This document shows, in pieces, positions 6,936 through 14,083 of a DNA stretch of 14,728 nucleotides. A program made the translations under genes and the position numbers. Numbering within the stretch: position 1 is the stretch's first letter; each line of letters opens with the position of its first letter. This stretch comes from an uncultured Ruminococcus sp. Its GTDB lineage: Bacteria > Bacillota > Clostridia > Oscillospirales > CAG-272. The DNA lies in the NCBI GenBank assembly GCA_902783705.1, contig CACZSA010000006.1, positions 1-14,728 on the forward strand. Direction: 5' to 3'. The notes beneath the pieces are model-generated. The model did no database searches and had not been told where the DNA came from. It saw only the letters and a program-made list of their open reading frames with translations.

Positions 6936-6958
6936 GAGCGTGGAATTTCCCCGGAGGA
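6912..6958. promoter_or_regulatory. Perfect 14-bp inverted repeat over the bioY promoter (candidate operator)
   Basis: TCCTCCGGGGAAAT (6912-6925) and ATTTCCCCGGAGGA (6945-6958) are exact inverted copies separated by 19 bases that include the -10 box. The arm centres are 33 bp apart, close to three helical turns, which fits a dimeric repressor binding one DNA face. The right arm also contains the Shine-Dalgarno sequence GGAGGA. bioY genes are commonly controlled by BirA or another biotin repressor, but this sequence is not the usual BirA consensus I know for Firmicutes. Confidence 0.7.
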
Positions 6959-6967
6959 GACTTTTTT

Positions 6968-7507
6968 ATGGCAAAACGCATCGAAACCCGACAGCTCGTC
7001 TACATCGCGCTCATGGCGGTCCTCATCGCCGCGTGCGCGTGGATCACCGTCCCGATCGGACCCGTACCCTTCACCCTCCAGACCTTCGGCGTCTTCTGCG
7101 CCCTTGGCCTGCTCGGCGGACGGAACGGCACGATCGCCGTCGCCGTTTATCTCGCTCTCGGCGCGCTGGGAGCTCCGGTCTTCTCCGGCTTCTCCGGCGG
7201 CATCGCCAAGCTCGTCGGACCGACCGGCGGGTATCTCATCGGATTTCTCTTCGCCGGGCTCGTCTACTGGGCGGCGGTGAAGCTCTTCGGCAAGGGCCCC
7301 GTCGTGCAGATCGCCGCGATGATCGTCGGCAATCTCGTCTGCTACGCCTTCGGGACCGCGTGGTTCATGGTCGTGGCCTCCTCGAAGCCCGGACTTGTGA
7401 CCGCCCTCGGCCTCTGCGTCATCCCCTACATCGTCCCGGATCTCGTCAAGATCGTCTGTGCCTTCCTCCTCGCGAGAGGACTGAAGGACCGGATCAAGAT
7501 GGACTGA
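6968..7507 (+). CDS. bioY: Biotin ECF transporter S component BioY
   Basis: A 179-residue integral membrane protein with about six membrane segments that captures biotin at the cell surface and works with the shared EcfA/EcfA'/EcfT energising module, whose genes are not in the window. Family signatures are clear: VPFTLQTFGVF (residues 33-43), GRNGTIAVAVYLALGALGAP (51-70), FSGGIAKLVGPTGGYLIGF (75-93) and PDLVKIV (157-163) with the conserved Asp158 and Lys161. The ATG lies 9 bases after GGAGGA. It is a single-gene unit between its own promoter and a bidirectional terminator, so biotin uptake here is regulated alone. Confidence 0.95.
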   Translation: MAKRIETRQLVYIALMAVLIAACAWITVPIGPVPFTLQTFGVFCALGLLGGRNGTIAVAVYLALGALGAPVFSGFSGGIAKLVGPTGGYLIGFLFAGLVYWAAVKLFGKGPVVQIAAMIVGNLVCYAFGTAWFMVVASSKPGLVTALGLCVIPYIVPDLVKIVCAFLLARGLKDRIKMD

Positions 7508-7521
7508 GAAGAACAGAAAGA

Positions 7522-7553
7522 AACTGCCTGATCTGCAAAAAGATCGGGCAGTT
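7522..7553. terminator. Bidirectional intrinsic terminator between bioY and the peptidase gene
   Basis: A 13-base arm AACTGCCTGATCT (7522-7534) pairs with AGATCGGGCAGTT (7541-7553), with one G-U pair on one strand, around a 6-base loop. A T-rich tail follows on the plus strand (TTATTATTAT). On the minus strand the right-hand arm is followed by TTCTTTCTG. It lies between two convergent genes and can serve both. Confidence 0.82.
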
Positions 7554-7574
7554 ATTATTATGCCTATTCTGATT

Positions 7575-8699
7575 TTACTGCTTCCCCATTAGCCGGAGCA
7601 CGATCCCCGCGAGCTGTTCGATCTCGCCGCGCTTCGTGTATTCGTGGACCGTGTGGACGTCGTGCATCGCGGAGGACACGACGATCCCCGTGATCCCGTG
7701 CCGCGCGAAGTGGTTCTGATCCGCTCCGCCGAACGTCACGCCGAGCGTGGGGACGAGCCCTTCTGCCCGCACCGCTTTCTCGAAGCGCGTCACGACCCGG
7801 TGATCCCGCGGCGTCCGGTAGGCATGGACCTGCTCGCAGATCACCACCTCCGCCCGCGCGCCGATAAGATCGGCTTCTTCCTCAAAAATCCGCCGGATCT
7901 CCTCCGAGCGCCGCACGGCCTCCTCGTGGCGCAGGCTCCGCACCTCGCCGCCGATCTTCACCTCCCCCGGCACCGCGTTTGTAATCGTACCGCCGGAGAT
8001 CATCCCGAAATTGACCGTCGTATCGTCCGCGACCCGGCCCGTCGGGATCTGCGCGAGCGCTTTCGCCGCCGCCGTGAGAGCGTTGATCCCCTCCTCCGGG
8101 TTGAATCCGGCGTGCGCGGAGCGGCCCGTGACGATGACGTCGACCGAGAGGATCGTCGGGGCCTCATTCACCGCGTGCCCGATCTCCCCGGTGAGATCGA
8201 GGCAGTAGCAAACCTCCGCTTCGATCTTCGAATAATCGAACCGCTCGCTTCCCCGCCCGTACAGCTCCTCGGCGACGGGGAACAGGACCTCGATCGTCGG
8301 ATGCGGGCGGTTTTCCTCGACGAGCACGGTCAGGGCCTCGAGGATCGCCGTGAGCCCGCCGCAGTCGTCCGCGCCGAGCACGGTCGTGCCGTCCGAGGTG
8401 ATCGTCCCGTCCTCATGCACGACGGCCCGCTTGCCGATCCCGGGCTTCACCGTGTCCATGTGCGAGGAGAAGAGGACCGCCTCCCCCTCCGCGTTCCCGT
8501 CGAGCCGGGCATAGAGATTCCCCGCCGATTCGGGCGAACGCATCCCGCAGAGCAGATCGGCGTCGTCCTCGACGGGATGCATCCCGAGCGCGTCGAGGCG
8601 GCCCCGGAGATATTCCTTGATCTGCCGCTCGGCAAACGATTCGGAGTCAAAGGAGACGAGTGTCGTGAAGGTGGAAAGAATGCGCTCTCTGTCGATCAT
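7575..8699 (-). CDS. M20-family metallopeptidase (peptidase T-like)
   Basis: A 374-residue predicted cytoplasmic di-zinc aminopeptidase or deacylase of the M20 family, closest in look to the PepT-like branch. Metal and catalytic motifs are present: SSHMDT (residues 78-83, His80 and catalytic Asp82), GADDCGG (109-115, Asp111), VAEELYGRGS (142-151, catalytic Glu144 and ligand Glu145), CLDLTG (166-171, Asp168) and HTVHEYT (349-355, His352). The lid/dimerisation domain spans about 185-295. GAGGA lies 7 bases before the ATG. It is the last gene of the five-gene MATE-msrA operon, 23 bases after the GNAT gene, and ends just before the shared terminator. The substrate is not determined. Confidence 0.87.
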   Translation of the reverse strand: MIDRERILSTFTTLVSFDSESFAERQIKEYLRGRLDALGMHPVEDDADLLCGMRSPESAGNLYARLDGNAEGEAVLFSSHMDTVKPGIGKRAVVHEDGTITSDGTTVLGADDCGGLTAILEALTVLVEENRPHPTIEVLFPVAEELYGRGSERFDYSKIEAEVCYCLDLTGEIGHAVNEAPTILSVDVIVTGRSAHAGFNPEEGINALTAAAKALAQIPTGRVADDTTVNFGMISGGTITNAVPGEVKIGGEVRSLRHEEAVRRSEEIRRIFEEEADLIGARAEVVICEQVHAYRTPRDHRVVTRFEKAVRAEGLVPTLGVTFGGADQNHFARHGITGIVVSSAMHDVHTVHEYTKRGEIEQLAGIVLRLMGKQ

Positions 8700-8722
8700 A
8701 AAGATATCCTCACCGCTATTTT

Positions 8723-9238
8723 TTACCGCAATTTTTTCGAGAGATACAAAATGAGATCGTCGTCGTTTTCGCAGGGCGTATAGGGCTCGCAGACCCGGCC
8801 GCGGAACCAGACACCCGATCCGTCGGGGATGTACCCGCGCTTCACGTACATCCGCTGCGCGGAGCCATACCCCGCGTGCAGTCCGACGCCGAGAAATACG
8901 GTGTCCGAAAACGCCCCGGCGACGCGCTCCGCCTCGTCCATGAGCGCAGAACCGACGCCGCGTCCGCGGAACTTTTCAAGCACCGCGAAATCGACGATTT
9001 CCGGAAATCCTCGTCCGGCAAACGGCGTCCACGCGAAGTCTCCTTCGTGATAGACGTTCACGTATCCCGCCGGGACGCCGTCGAGCTCGGCGACAAGAGA
9101 AATGCAGCTCCCCGCGCGGACATCGCGCATCCGATCGAGAAACTTCCCTTCCTCGGTGTGCCAGCCCTGTTTCCGCTCCTCGAGAGCAAAGTACGCGGCG
9201 TCCTCCTCTTTCAGAGGGCGAATGGTGATCTCCGCCAT
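8723..9238 (-). CDS. GNAT-family N-acetyltransferase
   Basis: A 171-residue GCN5-related acetyltransferase using acetyl-CoA. Motif A is clear at residues 83-108: DFAVLEKFRGRGVGSALM, with the R-x-x-G-x-G loop at Arg91-Gly96. It is followed by AERVAGAFSDTVFLGVGLH and the typical SAQRMYVKRGYIPDG (126-140). GGAGGGG precedes the ATG, which lies 1 base after the stop of the 113-residue gene, so translation is coupled. The substrate cannot be told; its place in an operon with an exporter and MsrA makes a detoxifying role possible, but that is inference. Confidence 0.87.
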   Translation of the reverse strand: MAEITIRPLKEEDAAYFALEERKQGWHTEEGKFLDRMRDVRAGSCISLVAELDGVPAGYVNVYHEGDFAWTPFAGRGFPEIVDFAVLEKFRGRGVGSALMDEAERVAGAFSDTVFLGVGLHAGYGSAQRMYVKRGYIPDGSGVWFRGRVCEPYTPCENDDDLILYLSKKLR

Positions 9239-9239
9239 A

Positions 9240-9581
9240 TCATCCCCTCCGCGCCTCGATCAGGGGCTTGTCCCAGTCGATCGTGCCGTCCATCTTTTCG
9301 GCGAGCTCGTCGGCGACTGTGCGCAGGATCTCCATGTACCCCTCCTCGCGCTTCTTCGAGCGGCGGCCCTTGGCGTAGTAGAGCTCCTTCGTCTCGATCG
9401 CGTCGTAGGAGATGCCGAAGAGATTGTCCCCCGTGTGCGGGAAGAAGTTCACCGTCACTTCATACCGGACGGTACCCTCCTCGGACGTGGCGACGAGCGC
9501 GACCCGCACGCCGTGACGCTCCACGCCGTATGCGACCGCGAAGCCTTCAAAATACTGTTCGTAGACGTTGATGACCTTCAT
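9240..9581 (-). CDS. Conserved-looking hypothetical protein (113 residues)
   Basis: A small soluble protein I do not recognise. The first 60 residues look like a beta-rich sheet (VRVALVATS, VRYEVTVNFFPHTGDNLFGISYD). A strongly basic patch follows, KGRRSKKREEG (71-81), then a helix (82-98). There is no signal peptide, membrane segment or metal-binding cluster. AAAGGAG lies inside the end of msrA, and the two genes are separated by 1 base; the GNAT gene follows after 1 base. That tight coupling and good codon use make it a real gene. Its role is unknown, with possible links to the redox or acetylation functions around it. Confidence 0.75.
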   Translation of the reverse strand: MKVINVYEQYFEGFAVAYGVERHGVRVALVATSEEGTVRYEVTVNFFPHTGDNLFGISYDAIETKELYYAKGRRSKKREEGYMEILRTVADELAEKMDGTIDWDKPLIEARRG

Positions 9582-9582
9582 G

Positions 9583-10083
9583 TTATTCCTCTCCTTTCGC
9601 GAGATGCATCATCCGCCGCGGGATATGGCAGTACCCGCCGGGATTCTTGTCGAGATACTTCTGATGGTATTCCTCCGCGCGGAAGAACTGCAAGAGCGGC
9701 TTCACCTCGACGGCGAGCGGCTGACCGAGCTTCTCCGCCTCCTCGTCCACTCGCTCGCGGATGACGGGGAGAAGGCTCTCGTCGTCGTAATAGATCCCCG
9801 TGCGGTACTGGACGCCCTCGTCCTCCCCCTGCCGGTTCACGGACAGCGGGTCGATCACGAGGAAATAGTCGTCGAGCAGTTCGCGCAGGGAGATCTTCTC
9901 CTCGTCGAAGTCGATCTTCACGGTCTCCGCGTGCCCGGTTCCCCGGTGCTTGACGTCCTCATAAGTCGGATTTTCGGTATTGCCGTTCGCGTAGCCGACG
10001 ACGGTCGAGACGACGCCCTCAAACTGGTCGAAGAATTTCTCCGTGCCCCAGAAGCAGCCGCCGGCGAGATAGATCGTTTTCAT
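9583..10083 (-). CDS. msrA: Peptide-methionine (S)-S-oxide reductase MsrA
   Basis: A 166-residue cytoplasmic repair enzyme that reduces methionine S-sulfoxide in proteins. The catalytic motif GCFWG (residues 9-13, Cys10) is followed by GVVSTVVGYANG (23-34), NPTYEDV (38-44), GHAETV (50-55) and NRQGEDEGVQYRTGIYY (83-99). Cys152 in GGYCHI is a likely resolving cysteine. GGGAGGAAT precedes the ATG. It is not fused to MsrB, and no msrB is in the window. It is second in the operon, 22 bases after the MATE exporter gene. Confidence 0.95.
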   Translation of the reverse strand: MKTIYLAGGCFWGTEKFFDQFEGVVSTVVGYANGNTENPTYEDVKHRGTGHAETVKIDFDEEKISLRELLDDYFLVIDPLSVNRQGEDEGVQYRTGIYYDDESLLPVIRERVDEEAEKLGQPLAVEVKPLLQFFRAEEYHQKYLDKNPGGYCHIPRRMMHLAKGEE

Positions 10084-10105
10084 ATTCTTATTCCTCCCTG
10101 CCCGG

Positions 10106-11464
10106 TCAGCGTTCCCGGGTCAGATCCTTTACCCATTTGTGTTTTTTGAAGTGCAGCACGACCCACGGGATCTTGCCGATCTCGTCGAGGCAGGTGCACG
10201 CATAGACCAGGAGAACCGGCCAGTGGAAGACGAACGCCCCGAGCATGGCCGTCGGGACCGCGATCCCCCACATGGCGACGGCGAGCGAATACATATCGAA
10301 GAGCGTGTCCCCGCCCGCCGCGAAAATGCCGTTGATGACGACGGTACAGACGCACCGCGCGATCATGTAGACCGCCATGATGACGAGCATCCCGGAGAGC
10401 AGCCGCCGCGCTTCGTCCGTGAGGATCATGAACCGCACGACGAGGGGGGAGACGGCGAGGATGATGAGGCAGGAGGCGATCCCGACGAGGAAGGACAGCA
10501 CCGCCGTCCGGTCGCCGTAGATCCGCCCGGTCTCGAGATTGCCCGCGCCGAGCTCGTTCCCGACGAGGATGCCGCCCGCCGTCGCGATGCCGTTGCAGAG
10601 GCAGCACATCAGGTCGCGCACGACCGCCGAGACGGAGTTTGCCGCCGCCGCGTCGGAGCCGAGATGCCCCATGATCGCGGTGTATGACGTGAAGCCGATG
10701 CCCCACATGAGCGATGCCCCGAGGATCGGCAGCGTGCACTTCCGGAAGTCGCGGGCGAGCTCACGGTCACGCACGAAGAGACGGGCGAGATCCGGCTTGA
10801 AGAAGCCCCTCCCGAAGGAGGAGGCCACGGCCCAGATCAGCTCCGCCGTCCGCGCGATCACCGTGGCGAGGGCCGCTCCCTCCGCGCCCATCTCCGGCGC
10901 GCCGAGGAGCCCGAAGATAAACACGGCATTGAGCAGAATGTTCCCGACGACCGTCACCGAGCTGATCCACGCGCTCCGCGCGGCGTGTCCGGTGATCTTC
11001 ATCATCCCGAGATAGCACTGGGAGATCCCCGTCATGAGGTAGGACCAACCCGCGATGCGCAGATAGCCGCAGCCGATCGAGATCAGCGCCTCGTCCTCCG
11101 CGTAGAGGAGCATCAGCGGGCGCGGGAAGAACACGCAGGCCGCGAAGAAGAGGAGCGAGACGAGACCGTTCAGCCGCAGGCCCATGTTGAAGAGGTCCCC
11201 GACGGTCCTCCGGTCGCCCTTGCCCCAGTACTGCGCGCCGAGCACGGTCACGCCCGCCACCATCGACGAGACGACCATGTTCTGAATGAACTGGATCTGC
11301 GTCGCGAGGGAGACCGCCGCCATGGAATTCTGCTCCACACGCCCGAGCATCACCGCGTCCCCCGCCGCCACCGCCGCGAGCATCAGGCTCTGGAAGGCGA
11401 TGGGAAATGTCAGTTCCGCGAGTTTTTTATAAAAAGCTTTGTCTTCAAAGAGTTTGTGTTTCAT
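10106..11464 (-). CDS. MATE-family multidrug/toxin efflux transporter
   Basis: A 452-residue inner-membrane antiporter with about 12 membrane segments, arranged as two related halves (about residues 16-190 and 240-420). The N-terminal half has the usual LAAVAAGDAVMLGRV...AAVSLATQI pattern (29-57) and the loop GAQYWGKGDRRTVGD (76-90). It is expected to export cationic drugs or metabolites using Na+ or H+; the substrate is unknown. The ATG at 11462-11464 has only a weak ribosome site (GGAT, 10 bases upstream), unlike the neighbours, which together with the long leader suggests translational control. It is first in a run with msrA, the 113-residue gene, GNAT and the M20 peptidase. Confidence 0.9.
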   Translation of the reverse strand: MKHKLFEDKAFYKKLAELTFPIAFQSLMLAAVAAGDAVMLGRVEQNSMAAVSLATQIQFIQNMVVSSMVAGVTVLGAQYWGKGDRRTVGDLFNMGLRLNGLVSLLFFAACVFFPRPLMLLYAEDEALISIGCGYLRIAGWSYLMTGISQCYLGMMKITGHAARSAWISSVTVVGNILLNAVFIFGLLGAPEMGAEGAALATVIARTAELIWAVASSFGRGFFKPDLARLFVRDRELARDFRKCTLPILGASLMWGIGFTSYTAIMGHLGSDAAAANSVSAVVRDLMCCLCNGIATAGGILVGNELGAGNLETGRIYGDRTAVLSFLVGIASCLIILAVSPLVVRFMILTDEARRLLSGMLVIMAVYMIARCVCTVVINGIFAAGGDTLFDMYSLAVAMWGIAVPTAMLGAFVFHWPVLLVYACTCLDEIGKIPWVVLHFKKHKWVKDLTRER

Positions 11465-11592
11465 TGAAATCGCATCCGATTGCCGGTATCCAGCTGCCCC
11501 GGGGAGAGAGAGCGTCCCGGCTGCCTGTTCCGTTCGAAATGTCGGAGAAGGCGGAGAACCCCGGACCGCCCCGGAATCCGCCGCATCCGACC
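11465..11592 (-). other. Long, potentially structured leader of the MATE operon
   Basis: About 128 bases lie between the predicted transcript start and the MATE start codon, with no open frame that looks coding. On the minus strand GGCGGA (11582-11577) can pair with TCCGCC (11555-11550), and CAGCCGGG (11523-11516) can pair with the two segments CCCG (11503-11500) and GCTG (11494-11491). The 9-mer TCGGATGCG occurs at both ends of the leader (11590-11582 and 11479-11471). I could not match it to a known riboswitch class such as the guanidine ones that often control exporters. Confidence 0.4.
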
Positions 11593-11598
11593 GGAATC

Positions 11599-11627
11599 AT
11601 TGTACACGAGATCGCGGGAAATGTCAA
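11599..11627 (-). promoter_or_regulatory. Sigma-A promoter of the MATE-msrA-GNAT-peptidase operon
   Basis: On the minus strand TTGACA (11627-11622) and TACAAT (11604-11599) are separated by 17 bases. The -35 box starts 24 bases after the cysK stop codon. TTTCCCGCG immediately follows the -35 box, exactly as in the BlaI promoter. Confidence 0.8.
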
Positions 11628-11650
11628 GAGGCGGGCGGCGATTCCGTTTC

Positions 11651-12583
11651 TCACTCCCCGAACAGCGGGGTCGAGAAATACCGCTCGGCGGTGTCCGGGA
11701 GAACCGTCACGACCGTTTTTCCCTCTCCGAGCTTCTCCGCGAGTCGGAGGGCGGCGGCGACGTTCGTGCCGGAGGAGATCCCGACCATCAGTCCCTCCTC
11801 CCGCGCCAGCCGCTTCGACGTCTCGATCGCTTCCTCGTCCGTCACGATGTAGATGTCGTCGTAGATCTCCCGGTTGAGGATGGGCGGGATGATCCCGTCG
11901 CCGATCCCCATCTGCAGGTGGGTGCCGATCGTGCCGCCCGCGAGGATCGCCGCGTTTTCCGGCTCGACCGCCCAGATCTCGATCTCCGGGTACTGCGCGC
12001 GGAGCACTTCCCCGATCCCCGTGATCGTTCCGCCCGTGCCGATGCCCGAGCAGAAGCCGTGGATCGGTCCGCAGACCTGCGCCATGATCTCGAGCGCGGT
12101 GTGCTTCTTGTGCGCCATGGTGTTGTTCTGATTCGCAAACTGCTGGGGCACGAAGACGTCCGGGTTTTTCTCCGCCATGCGAAGGGCTGTCTGCAAACAC
12201 TCGTCGATGCACGCGCCGATGTCCCCCGCGTCGTGGATCAGCTGGACCTGCGCGCCGTAGTGCCGGATGAGCTTGCGCCGCTCCTCGCTCACGGAATCGG
12301 GCATGACGATGATCGTCCGGTAGCCCTTCACCGCGCCGACGAGGGCGAGGCCGATGCCCTGGTTGCCGCTCGTGGGCTCGACGATGATCGTCCGCCCGGG
12401 CTCGATGAGTCCCTCTGCCTCCGCCGCCTCGATCATGTTCAGGGCGGTCCGGGTCTTGATCGATCCCCCGACGTTGAGGCCCTCCATCTTGACGAGGACC
12501 TCCGCGCTGCCCGGCTTCGGCATGCGGGTGAGGCGGATGAGCGGCGTATTGCCGACGGCTTCGAGAATGTTGTTGTAGATCAT
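11651..12583 (-). CDS. cysK: Cysteine synthase-like PLP enzyme
   Basis: A 310-residue beta-family PLP enzyme, expected to make cysteine from O-acetylserine and sulfide. The PLP lysine is Lys43 in GGSIKTRTALNM (39-50); the phosphate-binding loop is GTGGT (182-186); the substrate loop is EPTSGNQGIGLAL (69-81); the segment GISSGTNVAAA lies near the C-terminus. Two places differ from classical CysK: the Asp usually following the lysine (SVKDR) is Thr44, and the loop TSGNTG has Gln75 in place of Thr. These changes may mark a clostridial subfamily or another donor substrate, so the exact reaction is less sure than the fold. AAGGAG lies 6 bases before the ATG. It follows the cysteine-rich protein gene by 36 bases, probably as one transcript. 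Confidence 0.82.
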   Translation of the reverse strand: MIYNNILEAVGNTPLIRLTRMPKPGSAEVLVKMEGLNVGGSIKTRTALNMIEAAEAEGLIEPGRTIIVEPTSGNQGIGLALVGAVKGYRTIIVMPDSVSEERRKLIRHYGAQVQLIHDAGDIGACIDECLQTALRMAEKNPDVFVPQQFANQNNTMAHKKHTALEIMAQVCGPIHGFCSGIGTGGTITGIGEVLRAQYPEIEIWAVEPENAAILAGGTIGTHLQMGIGDGIIPPILNREIYDDIYIVTDEEAIETSKRLAREEGLMVGISSGTNVAAALRLAEKLGEGKTVVTVLPDTAERYFSTPLFGE

Positions 12584-12619
12584 ATTGTTCTCCTTGTCGG
12601 GGATTCTCCCCGCGGTAAT

Positions 12620-12916
12620 TCATTCGTGTGGATTGTTCTTCTCCGCCCCGAGGATCCCGACGGCGGCATCGGTCAGCCCGTCGGGCAAGACCTCGCCGGA
12701 TTTCACGGCTTTCGCCCTCTCCACGAGCGCCGCGAAGTCTGCAAAGTGCCAGCCCGGCGTGGGCTTTTCGCAGTCGATGGCGCGGAAAAAACAGGTAGGG
12801 ATCTCTTTCTGTTTCAGGTTCTTTTCAATGCACGGCCCGCAGCCCCGGTCGTGGTTGCGTGGGTGGTTCGGACAGCGGAAGTCCGTGCAGGTGCAGAAGT
12901 CTTTCGGGTCTTTCAT
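12620..12916 (-). CDS. Cysteine-rich small protein (DUF6485-like)
   Basis: A 98-residue soluble protein with seven cysteines (8, 10, 15, 26, 29, 42, 49) packed into the first half: FCTCTDFRCPNHPRNHDRG (7-25), then CGPC (26-29) and PTCFFRAIDC (40-49). His18 and His22 add possible metal ligands. The arrangement suggests zinc or iron-sulfur binding. It resembles the DUF6485 family as I remember it; I cannot verify this. The start at 12914-12916 is chosen because CAGGAGA lies 5 bases upstream and the motif begins there; the open frame extends 27 codons further without support. It directly precedes cysK. Confidence 0.72.
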   Translation of the reverse strand: MKDPKDFCTCTDFRCPNHPRNHDRGCGPCIEKNLKQKEIPTCFFRAIDCEKPTPGWHFADFAALVERAKAVKSGEVLPDGLTDAAVGILGAEKNNPHE

Positions 12917-12947
12917 GGTCTCTCCTGTGTATATCCTATTCGTCCCG

Positions 12948-13271
12948 TCAGCGGTTGTACTTCCCGATCGCGGAGGCCAGCAGGACGATACCCGCAATCA
13001 GCCCGATCGTCATGGGGACAAAGACGAGGGCGGACCGGAGAAACACCGTACAGAGCCCGGAGAGAAGAAACCCGATCCCGATGACGAGTATGCCCAGGCC
13101 GGAGAGCGCGCAGAAGGACCGCTTGTCCGCCTCCTGAACCTTGCTGCAATGATACCGGATGATGAGATCCATCCTCTGCTTTTTCCAGATCTGCCGGCCG
13201 AGGACGGCGAACAGAATGCCGATCAGCGCGAAAAGAACGCCGATCACAATGAACCAGACATAGTCCTGCAT
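12948..13271 (-). CDS. Small membrane protein (DUF3784-like)
   Basis: A 107-residue protein with three predicted membrane segments (about residues 4-24, 54-74 and 80-102) and a cytoplasmic loop LGRQIWKKQRMDLIIRYHCSK (24-44), which together look like the DUF3784 family common in Firmicutes. The ATG at 13269-13271 follows AAGGAG at 6 bases; the open frame reaches 30 codons further upstream but overlaps the preceding gene and lacks support. It lies 31 bases before the cysteine-rich gene. No function is known. Confidence 0.68.
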   Translation of the reverse strand: MQDYVWFIVIGVLFALIGILFAVLGRQIWKKQRMDLIIRYHCSKVQEADKRSFCALSGLGILVIGIGFLLSGLCTVFLRSALVFVPMTIGLIAGIVLLASAIGKYNR

Positions 13272-13350
13272 AGCTTTCTCCTTCACATTTTCTCCCGGCA
13301 ACGCTCCCCGCTGTTGAAGGGCGGACAGCCGCCTCTGTCTTTGTGTGGTC

Positions 13351-14022
13351 TCACCATACAAAGGGAATCACTTTATATCTGACCTTCTTTTTATAATCCG
13401 CATATCCTTCCAGGCCCTTTTCCAGCACCTGTTCCTCGTTCCGAATACGCTTGGCGATGATCGGGACATAAAGAAGCGTGATGGCAAAGGACGGAATCGA
13501 CCCGAGCACCAGCGGCATGGCGAGGAAAAGAAGCAGCGTGCTCATATACATGGGGTGCCGGACGATGCCGTAGAGCCCCGTGTCTATCACCTTCTGATTC
13601 TCCTGCACCTCCACCGTGCGCGACAAATAGGCGTTTTCCCGCAGCACCTCGGCATACAGCGCATAGGCGAGCAGAAAGACGACCGCGGCGGCATAAGAGA
13701 CCCATGCCGGCAGAACGATCCACTGAAAGCGAAAGTTCAGCCCGGCTGCCAGAAAGGCCGCCAGAAACATGAGTCCGCTCAAGAGGATCACGGTTTTCTG
13801 TTCCGCCTCTTCTTCCCGGACGTTCAGCCTTTTTCTGAGCAGTTCGGGGCTCTTTTTCATCATCACCAGTCCCGCGATAAACATCGGGACGAACAGAATG
13901 CCGATCAGCAGCCACGCCTGTCCGTATGCGAAAGTCCCCGCGGGAAGAAACGTCAGCAATCCGACCAGAATCAACCCCGCGGTAAACTTCACAATAGCCT
14001 CACCAAACAGTTTGGAATCCAT
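13351..14022 (-). CDS. Isoprenylcysteine carboxyl methyltransferase-like membrane protein
   Basis: A 223-residue integral membrane protein with about five membrane segments. The C-terminal half carries the ICMT/phospholipid methyltransferase signature: GLYGIVRHPMYMSTLLLF (149-166, with Arg155-His156-Pro157) and RNEEQVLEKGLEGYADYKKKV (194-214, with the Glu pair 196-197), which bind S-adenosylmethionine in the family. Bacterial members have mostly unknown substrates, since bacteria lack prenylated CaaX proteins; lipids or small molecules are likely. The ATG at 14020-14022 is chosen because of GGAGGGGG upstream; the open frame runs 75 codons further but overlaps the lipoprotein gene. It lies 61 bases after that gene. 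Confidence 0.82.
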   Translation of the reverse strand: MDSKLFGEAIVKFTAGLILVGLLTFLPAGTFAYGQAWLLIGILFVPMFIAGLVMMKKSPELLRKRLNVREEEAEQKTVILLSGLMFLAAFLAAGLNFRFQWIVLPAWVSYAAAVVFLLAYALYAEVLRENAYLSRTVEVQENQKVIDTGLYGIVRHPMYMSTLLLFLAMPLVLGSIPSFAITLLYVPIIAKRIRNEEQVLEKGLEGYADYKKKVRYKVIPFVW

Positions 14023-14083
14023 TCTTCCCCCTCCTGAATGTACTTTTCCGCCTCTTTGTTTTTCCAACGTATCGGAACTCCGT

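Noticed and set aside
7644..8783. A 379-codon plus-strand open frame opposite the M20 peptidase gene
   Set aside because: The M20 motifs on the minus strand are unambiguous; the plus-strand translation is Arg/Asp/Leu-rich with no domain.
11480..13084. A 534-codon open frame on the plus strand opposite cysK and the cysteine-rich gene
   Set aside because: It is antisense to well-supported genes, has no recognisable motif, and its composition is that of a GC-rich shadow.
13320..13333. Hairpin GGCGG-acag-CCGCC between the methyltransferase-like and DUF3784-like genes
   Set aside because: A 5-bp stem with no T-run after it; too weak to call as a terminator.
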